From contig NZ_JBPAXY010000002.1 of NCBI RefSeq assembly GCF_050897975.1, positions 248,001-312,000 of the forward strand: a stretch of 64,000 nucleotides of DNA, written 5' to 3'. The DNA comes from Pseudooceanicola sp050897975. GTDB taxonomy: Bacteria; Pseudomonadota; Alphaproteobacteria; Rhodobacterales; Rhodobacteraceae. A program made the translations under genes and the position numbers. The notes beneath the pieces are model-generated. The model searched no databases, was not told where the DNA came from, and saw nothing but the letters and a program-made list of their open reading frames with translations. Shown one piece after another: positions 50,669 through 58,225 of this stretch (its first letter is position 1; each line of letters begins with the position of its first letter).

Positions 50669-51790
50669 CTAGGTCACGCCCAGACGGCCCGGCGACAGCT
50701 GCGCGGCCAGATCGGCCTCGGCCTCCTCCGTCCGGCCCAGGATCTGCGCCACCGCCAGGTCCGCCAGGGCGGGCGAGGTCTGGATCCCCGTCGCCCCCTG
50801 CCCCGCCAGCCAGAAAAACCCCGGCGCGTCGGGCGCCCAGCCACAGACCGGCAGGCGGTCGGGCACATAGCAGCGCAGCCCGGCCCAGACCCGCGTCACC
50901 TGCGCCACCTCGATGTCGAAACAGGCCGCGATCCGGTCCAGGCACAGGGCCACGTCCAGATCCTCGGGTTCGGCCTGGCAATCGGGCACCAGGATCTCGT
51001 CGGCAGGCGAGGCCAGCAGGCGGCCCTGATCCGGCTTCAGGTAGAAATGCAGATCCGCGTCGACCACCATTGGCAGGTCGGCCAGCGTCACCCCCCCGGC
51101 CAGCTGCAATTGCAGCACGGTGCGGCGCCAGGGGCGCAACCCGATCGGCACGATCCCGGCCAGCCGCGCCATCTTGTCGGCCCAGGCCCCGGCGGCATTG
51201 ACCAGCACCGGCGCTGCGAAGGGGCCCGCGCCGCTGTCCACCCGCCACAGCCCGCCCGAGCGGCGCAGCCCGGTGACCGGCGCGGCACAAAGCAGCGCCC
51301 CGCCCGCCGCGGCCAGGCGGCGGCGGTGCAACTCCATCAGCAGGGGCACGTCCAGATCCCGAACCCGAGGGTCGAACAGGCCGCATTCGGCATAGCCCGG
51401 ACGCAGCACCGGCACCTGGCTCCGCAGTTCGTCCGCATCCAGACAGCGCAGCGGGGCATCCGACGGGGCAAGCCCCCTGAGGTGGCGCAGATGGTCGGCC
51501 TGATCGAGCCGGGCCAGCATCAGCAACCCGCGCGGGCAAGTCAGGGGCTGGGCGTCAATCTCGGCGTGATCGGCCTCGAAGAAGGGCTGCGAGCGCGCGG
51601 TCAGGTCCCGCAACAGCGCCTCGGCGTGCAGCGGCCGCAACAGCGAAACGGCGCGCGCCGTCGCCTGGCGCCCGGGCCGGGGCTCACGCTCCAGCACGGC
51701 GACGCGCTGCCCGGCGCAGGCCAGGGCAGAGGCCACGGACATCCCCGCGATGCCGGCCCCGATGACAAGTGCATCGTAATCCTGTGTCAT
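50669..51790 (-). CDS. FAD-dependent amine/glycine oxidoreductase (DadA/SoxB type)
   Basis: 373 residues. The dinucleotide-binding motif GAGIAGMSVA (11-20), the ARAVSLLRPLH loop (about 46-56), the DAO-type sheet with LVNAAGAWADKMARLAG (about 175-191), and the closing GFFWLAGQGATGIQTSPALA (about 323-342) with the FAD-contacting glycines. Family members oxidise glycine, sarcosine, D-amino or imino acids; this substrate is unknown. It is convergent with the enoyl-CoA hydratase and divergent from rpsT. Confidence 0.88.
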   Translation of the reverse strand: MTQDYDALVIGAGIAGMSVASALACAGQRVAVLEREPRPGRQATARAVSLLRPLHAEALLRDLTARSQPFFEADHAEIDAQPLTCPRGLLMLARLDQADHLRHLRGLAPSDAPLRCLDADELRSQVPVLRPGYAECGLFDPRVRDLDVPLLMELHRRRLAAAGGALLCAAPVTGLRRSGGLWRVDSGAGPFAAPVLVNAAGAWADKMARLAGIVPIGLRPWRRTVLQLQLAGGVTLADLPMVVDADLHFYLKPDQGRLLASPADEILVPDCQAEPEDLDVALCLDRIAACFDIEVAQVTRVWAGLRCYVPDRLPVCGWAPDAPGFFWLAGQGATGIQTSPALADLAVAQILGRTEEAEADLAAQLSPGRLGVT

Positions 51791-51870
51791 GTCCCATCGT
51801 CCCAGACGGCCGGTCCCACCCCGGCTGCCCGGCCCAGCTCTGTGAAGCCGACAGGAACGGCCAGAAAGTG

Positions 51871-51885
51871 TTAACGAATGGTTAA
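51871..51885 (+). promoter_or_regulatory. Perfect CtrA-type box
   Basis: TTAA-cgaatgg-TTAA, exactly the TTAA-N7-TTAA consensus, each half followed by C. It lies between the amine oxidoreductase gene and rpsT-dnaA. In Caulobacter, CtrA boxes lie in the origin, which is near dnaA and rpsT. CtrA could here control rpsT/dnaA expression or the origin, or the divergent gene. Confidence 0.55.
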
Positions 51886-51982
51886 CGCATCTCGCCCCGC
51901 CGCCCGGCTGGCAGGAGTCGCGCGCCCGCCCGGCGCTGCGCGGGACAAGGCCCGGCCCGGAGGCGGGCCTGTCACGGGGCTG

Positions 51983-52011
51983 TTGACTCCGCCCGCCGCT
52001 GGCCTTATTGC
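51983..52011 (+). promoter_or_regulatory. Sigma70-type promoter for the rpsT leader
   Basis: TTGACT (51983-51988), 17-base spacer, TATTGC (52006-52011). Transcription would start near 52017, at the head of the structured leader. Confidence 0.5.
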
Positions 52012-52016
52012 CCGGA

Positions 52017-52142
52017 CCTCAGAACAGACCGCACCGTTGCGCGGTCGCGTCTGCATTGTCGTGAGGCCGCATTGTGCCGGAGAACGCGAAGGAGCTTCCT
52101 TCGCAGCCTGCCACGGGAATGTAGTCGTTTGGCAGGTTTTTT
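52017..52142 (+). ncRNA. Candidate small RNA or attenuator upstream of rpsT
   Basis: About 126 bases from the predicted start to a terminator. Hairpin 1 pairs GACCGC with GCGGTC (about 52026-52046), extended by CAGA/TCTG. Hairpin 2 is GCGAAGGA-gct-TCCTTCGC (52086-52104), perfect. Hairpin 3 is the terminator. Either a free-standing RNA is made with readthrough to rpsT, or S20 or a translational state controls readthrough. No known RNA family was recognised. Confidence 0.5.
52107..52142 (+). terminator. Intrinsic terminator within the rpsT leader
   Basis: CCTGCCA (52107-52113) with TGGCAGG (52130-52136), an inner ACG/CGT pairing, and a run of six T (52137-52142). It is a strong terminator located 85 bases before the rpsT start, between the likely promoter and the gene. 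Confidence 0.75.
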
Positions 52143-52226
52143 ATGTCCGCGCCCGGCGCCGGACAGACCCAGCCAGACGGGCGGCCCCCGTGACGGATCC
52201 GAAACAGAAAAGAAAGATCCAGACCC

Positions 52227-52490
52227 ATGGCCAACTCGCCCCAGTCGAAAAAACGCGCCCGCCAGATCGAATCCCGCACCGAGGTGAACAAAGCGCGCCG
52301 TTCGCGTATCCGCACCTACCTGCGCAAAGTCGAAGAGGCGATCGCCTCGGGCGACAAGGACGCCGCCGCTGCCGCCCTGCGCGCCGCTCAGCCCGAGCTG
52401 ATGCGTGGCGTCACCAAAGGCGTGTTCCACAAGAACACCGCATCGCGCAAAATTTCGCGCCTCTCCTCGCGGGTCAAGGCCCTGGGCTGA
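52227..52490 (+). CDS. rpsT: 30S ribosomal protein S20
   Basis: 87 residues, very basic, three-helix S20: ANSPQSKKRARQIESRTEVN (2-21), then RRSRIRTYLRKVEEAI and the closing GVFHKNTASRKISRLSSRVK. It binds 16S rRNA early in assembly. Placed ahead of dnaA as in many alphaproteobacteria. Its transcript passes an internal terminator in the leader, so expression is probably regulated there. Followed by an intrinsic terminator. Confidence 0.97.
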   Translation: MANSPQSKKRARQIESRTEVNKARRSRIRTYLRKVEEAIASGDKDAAAAALRAAQPELMRGVTKGVFHKNTASRKISRLSSRVKALG

Positions 52491-52533
52491 GGCCCGCAGA
52501 CCCCGTTTTCGGGGTAAGCGACTGACGACAAAG

Positions 52534-52558
52534 GGCGCAGCTTCGGCTGCGCCTTTTT
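52534..52558 (+). terminator. Intrinsic terminator after rpsT
   Basis: GGCGCAGC (52534-52541), TTCG loop, GCTGCGCC (52546-52553), then five T. A smaller hairpin CCCCG-tttt-CGGGG lies just before it at about 52501-52514. It separates rpsT from dnaA transcription. Confidence 0.85.
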
Positions 52559-53032
52559 CTTTGGCGACCCGTCCGGAATAACAGGTATTGGGTCAATACG
52601 GACCCGCGTCGGCATTGCGGCAACAGGGGTCCGATTCCTTTTCCACAGGCTGTGAGTCAAGCGCGTTGTGCTGTTGCGGCTGTCGCGACGAAATTGATAG
52701 CTTCAGCCTTGCGAGTCATACATCGCCTTGGGGGGGACATTGCGGTCCCGAACTAGGGTCTGCTGACTGACAATGGTCCGGGACAATGCTGCCCCGCGAC
52801 GTCCCGATTGTCGGTCATGTCCAGGTCATAACGCCAGGCACGCCTGACGCTGCAAGGGTCCTCTCTTGCAGCCCGGGATGCGTCCAGCATTGCCAGCCGA
52901 CTGGATCGGCAACCGTTTCGTTTAGGCCACGAAACGGACAGGCACCCTTTCCCCCCAGGCACGGCATGGCCGCCGCGCTCCGGACCGGCCGGAGACGCGC
53001 GGATTGAGGTACAAGTGGGGTAAAAGGACAAG
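52559..53032 (+). promoter_or_regulatory. dnaA upstream region with inverted repeats and GACAAT motifs
   Basis: No gene from the rpsT terminator to dnaA. Seen: an inverted repeat GTATTG-ggt-CAATAC (52585-52599) flanked by GTCC/GGAC; one DnaA-box-like TTTTCCACA (52639-52647) matching TTWTNCACA; and four copies of a GACAWTG-type motif (52736, 52769, 52782, and inverted at 52806-52812). Probably holds the dnaA promoter and operators; a single DnaA box is too little to call an origin. Confidence 0.5.
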
Positions 53033-54463
53033 ATGGTGACGACGAGCTGGGGCGAGCTGAAGCAAACGCTGCGGGCATCCGTGAACGAACACAACTATAC
53101 CAACTGGATTGCACCGCTCGAGCTGCTGTCGCTGCGCGAAGGCGTGGCGACCATGGCCGCGCCCTCGGGCTATGTGGGTACCTATGTGCAGCGCCATTTC
53201 GAGGATGACATCCTGCGCGCCCTGACCGCCATCGACCCCGCCGTGCGCCGCATCGACTTTACCGTCACGCCCCGCGCCGCCCGCGAAGAGGCCCCCACCG
53301 AGGCCAGCCCGGCCGCCGCGGCCCCCCATGCCGAGGTCGGCGCCGACACCCTGACCCCGGGCGTCACCCGCTCTGCGCCCCGCACCCCCAGCTCCGAGGC
53401 GCTGTCGATGCAGGACCGGATGCTGCAACCCGCGCCACTGGATCCCCATTACACCTTCGACAGCTTCGTCGTCGGCAAGCCCAACGAACTGGCCCATGCC
53501 GCCGCCCGCCGCGTCGCCCAGGGCGGTGAGGTCGAATTCAACCCGCTGTTCCTTTATGGGGGCGTCGGCCTAGGCAAGACCCACCTGATGCACGCCATCG
53601 CCCATGAGCTGAAGGCCAGCCAGCCGCATCTGAACGTGGTCTACCTGTCGGCGGAACAGTTCATGTACCGCTTTGTCCAGGCCCTGCGCGACAAGCGCAT
53701 GATGGATTTCAAGTCGCTGTTCCGCACCGTCGACGTTCTGATGGTCGATGACGTGCAGTTCATCGCCGGCAAGGATTCGACCCAGGAAGAGTTCTTCCAC
53801 ACCTTCAACGCCCTGGTGGATCACAACAAGCAGATCATCATCTCGGGCGATTGCGCCCCCAACGAGATCAAGAACCTGCCGCCCCGCATCTCGTCGCGCC
53901 TGGCCTCTGGCCTGGTGGTCGACCTGCACCCCACCGATTACGAGCTGCGCCTGGGCATCCTGCAATCCAAGGTCGCCAGCTTCCGCCTGAAGCACCCCGA
54001 ACTGGAGGTGGCCGATGGCGTGCTGGAGTTCCTGGCGCATCGCATCTCGACCAACGTGCGGGTGCTGGAAGGGGCGCTGACGCGTCTCTTCGCCTTCGCC
54101 TCTCTGGTCGGGCGCGAGATCACCCTGGAGCTGACCCAGGACTGTCTGTCGGACGTGCTGCGCGCCTCGGAACGCAAGATCACCATCGAAGAGATCCAGC
54201 GCCGCGTGGCCGAGCATTACAACATCCGTCTGTCGGACATGATCGGCCCCAAACGCGTGCGCAGCTTCGCCCGGCCCCGGCAGATCGCCATGTATCTGTG
54301 CAAGAAGCTCACCTCGCGCTCGCTGCCCGAAATCGGCCGCCGCTTTGGCGGGCGCGACCACACCACGGTCATGCACGGGGTGAAGCGCATCGAGGAACTG
54401 ATGCAGCAGGACGCGCAGATCGCCGACGATCTGGAACTGCTGCGCCGCGCGCTGGAGGCCTAG
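53033..54463 (+). CDS. dnaA: Chromosomal replication initiator DnaA
   Basis: 476 residues. Domain I (1-80), a Pro/Ala-rich linker (85-130), AAA+ domain III with Walker A GGVGLGKT (176-183) and Walker B VLMVDDVQF (235-243), and domain IV with the DNA-binding signature GGRDHTTVMH (439-448). It opens the origin and also acts as a transcription factor. Unlike the usual order, dnaN does not follow directly: an alcohol dehydrogenase and an unknown gene lie between. A terminator ends the gene. Confidence 0.98.
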   Translation: MVTTSWGELKQTLRASVNEHNYTNWIAPLELLSLREGVATMAAPSGYVGTYVQRHFEDDILRALTAIDPAVRRIDFTVTPRAAREEAPTEASPAAAAPHAEVGADTLTPGVTRSAPRTPSSEALSMQDRMLQPAPLDPHYTFDSFVVGKPNELAHAAARRVAQGGEVEFNPLFLYGGVGLGKTHLMHAIAHELKASQPHLNVVYLSAEQFMYRFVQALRDKRMMDFKSLFRTVDVLMVDDVQFIAGKDSTQEEFFHTFNALVDHNKQIIISGDCAPNEIKNLPPRISSRLASGLVVDLHPTDYELRLGILQSKVASFRLKHPELEVADGVLEFLAHRISTNVRVLEGALTRLFAFASLVGREITLELTQDCLSDVLRASERKITIEEIQRRVAEHYNIRLSDMIGPKRVRSFARPRQIAMYLCKKLTSRSLPEIGRRFGGRDHTTVMHGVKRIEELMQQDAQIADDLELLRRALEA

Positions 54464-54541
54464 GGGGCGCAGGGGCTTTGCCCCCCTTGAGCGCGCCGCG
54501 CTCAATTCCCCCCAGAGTATTTCCGGCTGTCGGATAAAAGC
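54463..54541 (+). repeat. Dispersed intergenic repeat, copy D
   Basis: GGGGGCGCAGGGGCTTTGCCC, hairpin TTGAGCG-cgccg-CGCTCAA, TTCCCCCC, AGAGTATTTCCGGC, then TGTCGGATAAAAG. It begins at the dnaA stop codon and runs into the terminator. Confidence 0.75.
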
Positions 54542-54542
54542 A

Positions 54543-54567
54543 GGGGCGCCTTCGGGCGTCCCTTTTT
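54543..54567 (+). terminator. Intrinsic terminator after dnaA
   Basis: GGGGCGCC, TTCG loop, GGCGTCCC, then five T (54563-54567). Confidence 0.85.
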
Positions 54568-54698
54568 GTTTGGCCAGGGCGCCCCCTGCCCCGATCGGCC
54601 GCGCATTGCCGCACAGCGGCCTTCGCAGCATCATGTATAGACTTGGAAAAGCCCCTGTGATCCCAATGGACCTGGCCTCTGCCAGAAGGAGAATTTCC

Positions 54699-55799
54699 AT
54701 GAAGATTTCAGCCGCCGTCGCCCGCGCGTTCAACGCCCCCCTCAGTATCGAGGAGGTCGAGCTGGACGAGATCCGCGATGACGAGATCCTGGTGCGCCTG
54801 GTGGCCACCGGCGTCTGCCACACCGATGCCGCCGTGATCGAGGGCCTGATGGGCACCGAACTGCCCGTGGTCCTGGGCCATGAGGGCGCCGGGGTGGTCG
54901 AGAAGGTGGGCCGCGCCGTGACCAAGGTCGCCCCGGGCGATCACGTGGTGATGACCGTCGACAGCTGCGGCCACTGCCCGGCCTGCATGGAACACGACAT
55001 CACCTATTGCCATAACTCCTACCCGATGAACTTCATGGCGCAGCGCCCCGATGGCACCCGCGGCATCTCGAAGGACGGCGAGCGCATCGGCTCGATGTTC
55101 TTCGGCCAAAGCTCTTACGCGACCCATTCGGTCTGCCACGAGGCGAACTGCGTGAAGGTGCCGAAGGACGTCGAGCTGGAGAAGCTGGGGCCCCTGGGCT
55201 GCGGCATCCAGACCGGCGCGGGCACGGTGATGAACGCCCTGGCGGTCAAGCCGGGCAAGTCCATCGTGATCTTCGGCGCGGGCGGCGTGGGCCTGGCCGG
55301 TGTCATGGGCGCCGTGGTGCAGGGGGCGACGACCATCATCGTGGTCGACATGGTCGACAGCCGCCTGGAACTGGCGAAGGAGCTGGGCGCGACCCATACC
55401 TTCAACGCCAAGACCGACGATGTCAGCGAAGAGATCATGAAGCTGACCGGCTACGGCGTGAACTATGCCTTCGACACCACCGGCAATGCCAAGGTGATCC
55501 GCCAGGCGGTCGAGCTGCTGGCGCCCAAGGGCACCTGCGCCATCGTCGGCGCCTCCTCCCCCGAGGCCGAGCTGGCGCTGAACGAGACCCATTTCATGTC
55601 CGGCGGCCGCCGCCTGATGGGCGTGGTCGAGGGCGAGGCCAACCCCGATATCTTCATCCCGACGATGATTGCCCTGTGGCAGCAGGGGCGGTTCCCCTTC
55701 GACAAGCTGATCACCTTCTACCCCTTCGAGGAGATCAACGAAGCCTTCGCCGCCTCGGCCCGCGGCGAGGCGATCAAGCCGATCCTGCGCTTCGCGTAA
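54699..55799 (+). CDS. Zinc-dependent alcohol dehydrogenase (MDR family, aryl/benzyl-alcohol type)
   Basis: 366 residues. Catalytic zinc ligands Cys40, His61 (GHEGAG) and Cys168; the structural zinc cysteines 90, 93, 96 and 104 are all present; NAD-binding GAGGVG at 193-198. The length and wording (GCGIQTGAGTVMNAL) resemble class III-like and benzyl-alcohol dehydrogenases. Substrate unknown. AAGGAG precedes the ATG at 54699. It sits between dnaA and dnaN with its own terminator, so it is an independent unit. Confidence 0.93.
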   Translation: MKISAAVARAFNAPLSIEEVELDEIRDDEILVRLVATGVCHTDAAVIEGLMGTELPVVLGHEGAGVVEKVGRAVTKVAPGDHVVMTVDSCGHCPACMEHDITYCHNSYPMNFMAQRPDGTRGISKDGERIGSMFFGQSSYATHSVCHEANCVKVPKDVELEKLGPLGCGIQTGAGTVMNALAVKPGKSIVIFGAGGVGLAGVMGAVVQGATTIIVVDMVDSRLELAKELGATHTFNAKTDDVSEEIMKLTGYGVNYAFDTTGNAKVIRQAVELLAPKGTCAIVGASSPEAELALNETHFMSGGRRLMGVVEGEANPDIFIPTMIALWQQGRFPFDKLITFYPFEEINEAFAASARGEAIKPILRFA

Positions 55800-55821
55800 G
55801 CCGTGCAGGCGAAGAGGGAAA

Positions 55822-55845
55822 GGGCGGCCTTCGGGCCGCCCTTTT
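55822..55845 (+). terminator. Intrinsic terminator after the alcohol dehydrogenase
   Basis: GGGCGGCC, TTCG tetraloop, GGCCGCCC, then TTTT. The convergent gene at 55866 ends just beyond, so it may also block opposing transcripts. Confidence 0.85.
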
Positions 55846-55865
55846 GCGTTGCGCGAAGTGTCGGA

Positions 55866-56573
55866 TCACTCTGTCTGAAGGCTGACGCGGTGGTTGCGCC
55901 AGTCCCGGGCGAAGGCGGCGGCGCGCTGTCGAATTTCCTCGTCGGGGTTCAGGATGAAGAAGGTCCGACAGGACCAGGCATTTGCCCGCACCGCCAAGGC
56001 GCCGGACCCGAACTGTTCCAGCCAATGGCTGACCTCGGCGGTGTGCCCGCCCTTGCGGCGCGTATTGTGGTGATAGATCACCGCCACACGCCCCTCGGCC
56101 AGGCTTCGGGCTTCTTCCAGCGGAATGCTCTTGCCGAAGGTCTTCACCCGCCGCCGGTTCGGGTCGTCATCCACCAGGCCATTGTCGGGATCGGCGAAAA
56201 CGATCTCCTGCCCCGCCATGTCGCCCAGCACCCCCTGGAACCAGCCCGACCGCCAGCCGGGACGGTCCGCACTCGCAATGTCGGAGGTGTCCAGCGGATG
56301 CCGGTGCGAGGCCTCTGCCGCGATCGCCTCTCGTTCCAGCGCCGCAATCGACCGACCGACCGAGACCACCTGCCCGAGCGCGTCAAAAAGGGCCGGATCC
56401 AGAGCGCGCCAGACCTCGGGCCGGTCGAGATAGGCGGTGTGATTGCCATCCGCGTTGTGCCCCTCATCGGGGTAGCGATACCAGGCAAGCCCCAATGTCC
56501 GCCCCTCGGCCAACCGACGCAGCAACGCCAGCTTCACATAGTCCCCGATATCCCCGGCATATCTGTCCTGCAC
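55866..56573 (-). CDS. Conserved uncharacterised protein (MQDRYAGDIGD family)
   Basis: 235 residues beginning MQDRYAGDIGDYVKLALLR, a start shared by a scattered family of bacterial proteins of unknown role. Other regions: TLGLAWYRYPDEGHNADGNH (about 26-45), EIVFADPDNGLVDD (about 123-136) and AVIYHHNTRRKGGH (about 164-177), with conserved acidic and His residues suggesting an enzyme. Soluble, no signal. It is on the minus strand between adh and dnaN, divergent from dnaN. Confidence 0.75.
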   Translation of the reverse strand: MQDRYAGDIGDYVKLALLRRLAEGRTLGLAWYRYPDEGHNADGNHTAYLDRPEVWRALDPALFDALGQVVSVGRSIAALEREAIAAEASHRHPLDTSDIASADRPGWRSGWFQGVLGDMAGQEIVFADPDNGLVDDDPNRRRVKTFGKSIPLEEARSLAEGRVAVIYHHNTRRKGGHTAEVSHWLEQFGSGALAVRANAWSCRTFFILNPDEEIRQRAAAFARDWRNHRVSLQTE

Positions 56574-57028
56574 GGCTCTGTCCCCTTCTCCCGATACGGC
56601 GAAGTCGTTAGCACGTTACGCCCTTCCGCGTCAGCTCGTCGTGACGCACCCCTGGGCGCGCAGACGATAGCCAGGAACATTTCAGGTCTACTCCCCGCCC
56701 ATCCCGCGATGATTCGATCCTGTGTCGCACCGCTGCGGGGACGCGGCGCCACAGGCCAGTCAGCGCCACGCAGGCGCGGACCAACGGGGCGAAGATGCCC
56801 CGGCGACAGGGTTGGCAGAAGGCTCGCCCGGTTGTCGGCGTGGGCATTTTCCGAGGCCAACGTTGCATGTATGCCTTCTCCCGGGCTTATCCTCGGCCTT
56901 ATCCCCGGGCATTCACTTGACCTCTTTCCCCACAAGCCTGAAAACGAGGAAAAACCGTTGTACTGCCAGCAGAAACGGGTAGCTTATCGGTCCCGGGGCG
57001 TGCCCGGGCCAGGACAGGGAAAGAGGCC
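56574..57028 (+). promoter_or_regulatory. Region upstream of dnaN with DnaA-box-like sites
   Basis: 455 bases without a credible gene. Near dnaN, three near-boxes cluster: TTATCCTCG (56887-56895), TTATCCCCG (56899-56907) and TTCCCCACA (56926-56934), all one or two bases off TTATCCACA, followed by an A-rich patch (56941-56955). TTGACC at 56917-56922 may be a -35. It could be the dnaN promoter under DnaA control or part of an origin; undecided. Confidence 0.4.
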
Positions 57029-58147
57029 ATGAAATTCAGCATCGAACGTGCCGCGCTTCTGAAGGCCGTCGCCCAGGCGCAATCCGTCGTCGAGCGGCGC
57101 AACACCATCCCGATCCTGGCCAACGTGCTGATCGAGGCCGACGGCAACGACGTGATGTTCCGCGCCACCGACCTGGATATCGAGGTGGTCGACAAGGCCC
57201 CGGCCATGGTCGAACGCGGCGGCGCCACCACCGTGTCTGCCGTGACCCTGCACGAGATCGTCCGCAAGCTGCCCGATGGGGCCATGGTAACCCTGTCCGA
57301 TGACGGCACCGCCGGCCGCCTGTCGGTCGAGGCGGGCCGGTCGAGCTTCAACCTGGCCACCCTGCCGAAAGAGGACTTCCCGGTGATGGCCTCGTCGGAA
57401 TACACCTCGAATTTCTCGGCCCCCGCGCCGACGCTGCGGCGGCTCTTCGACAAGTCGAAGTTCGCCATTTCGACCGAGGAAACCCGGTACTATCTGAACG
57501 GCGTCTACATGCATGTGGCCGAGGGCGAAGAGGGCCGGGTGCTGCGCTGCGTGGCCACCGATGGCCACCGCCTGGCCCGTATCGACGCCAAGCTGCCCGA
57601 GGGCGCCGAGGAGATGCCCGGCGTGATCGTGCCGCGCAAGACCGTGGGCGAGCTGCGCAAGCTTCTGGACGATGACGATATGGAAATCGCCGTCTCGGTC
57701 AGCGAGACCAAGGTGCGTTTCGCCACGCCGCAGATCACCCTGACCTCGAAGGTCATCGACGGCACCTTCCCCGACTATTCGCGGGTGATTCCCATGGGCA
57801 ACACCCGCCGGCTGGAGGTCGACGCCTCTGAGTTCGCCAAGGCCGTGGACCGGGTTGCCACCGTCAGCTCGGAACGCTCGCGCGCGGTGAAGCTGTCGCT
57901 GGACGAGGACCGGCTGGTGCTGTCGGTCAACGCCCCCGACAGCGGCGCCGCCGAGGAAGAACTGGCCGTGGCCTATGCCGACGAGCGGCTGGAGATCGGC
58001 TTCAACGCCAAGTACCTGCTGGAGATCGCCAGCCAGGTGGACCGCGAGAACGCCGTCTTCATGTTCAACTCGTCCGGCGATCCGACGCTGATGCGCGAGG
58101 GCAATGATACCTCTGCCGTCTACGTCGTGATGCCGATGCGTGTGTAA
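57029..58147 (+). CDS. dnaN: DNA polymerase III beta sliding clamp DnaN
   Basis: 372 residues, three repeated clamp domains (about 1-120, 129-245, 250-372). Recognisable stretches: MKFSIERAALLKAVAQAQSV, RNTIPILANVLIEA (about 25-38), FAISTEETRYYLNGVYMH (about 147-164) and the closing YVVMPMRV. It forms the dimeric ring that tethers polymerase. recF follows after 78 bases, with repeat copy E between. Confidence 0.98.
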   Translation: MKFSIERAALLKAVAQAQSVVERRNTIPILANVLIEADGNDVMFRATDLDIEVVDKAPAMVERGGATTVSAVTLHEIVRKLPDGAMVTLSDDGTAGRLSVEAGRSSFNLATLPKEDFPVMASSEYTSNFSAPAPTLRRLFDKSKFAISTEETRYYLNGVYMHVAEGEEGRVLRCVATDGHRLARIDAKLPEGAEEMPGVIVPRKTVGELRKLLDDDDMEIAVSVSETKVRFATPQITLTSKVIDGTFPDYSRVIPMGNTRRLEVDASEFAKAVDRVATVSSERSRAVKLSLDEDRLVLSVNAPDSGAAEEELAVAYADERLEIGFNAKYLLEIASQVDRENAVFMFNSSGDPTLMREGNDTSAVYVVMPMRV

Positions 58148-58149
58148 CG

Positions 58150-58216
58150 CCTCTGGGGATCGCGCCCCGGCGCGATTGCCTTCGGCGAGAGTACTTTCAG
58201 CTTTCGGATGAAAGGG
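58150..58216 (+). repeat. Dispersed intergenic repeat, copy E (worn)
   Basis: The 5' half is altered (CTCTGGGGATCGCGCCCCGGCG), but the 3' half GAGAGTACTTTCAGCTTTCGG-ATGAAAGGGG clearly parallels copies B and D. The AAAGGGG tail is the ribosome site of recF. Confidence 0.55.
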
Positions 58217-58225
58217 GTTTGGCCC

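Larger units (their letters stand above)
51791..52226 (+). other. Divergent regulatory region before rpsT
   Basis: 436 bases with no protein gene but dense signals: the perfect CtrA-type box (51871-51885), a promoter (51983-52011), a structured leader with three hairpins (52023-52142) ending in an intrinsic terminator, then about 85 bases to rpsT. Each is listed separately. Confidence 0.65.

Noticed and set aside
52639..52647. TTTTCCACA as proof of the replication origin
   Set aside because: A single box matches the relaxed DnaA consensus, but no array or AT-rich unwinding element accompanies it.
56534..56935. 133-codon minus-strand frame upstream of dnaN
   Set aside because: It overlaps the start of the MQDRYAGDIGD gene in another frame, without motif or start signals.
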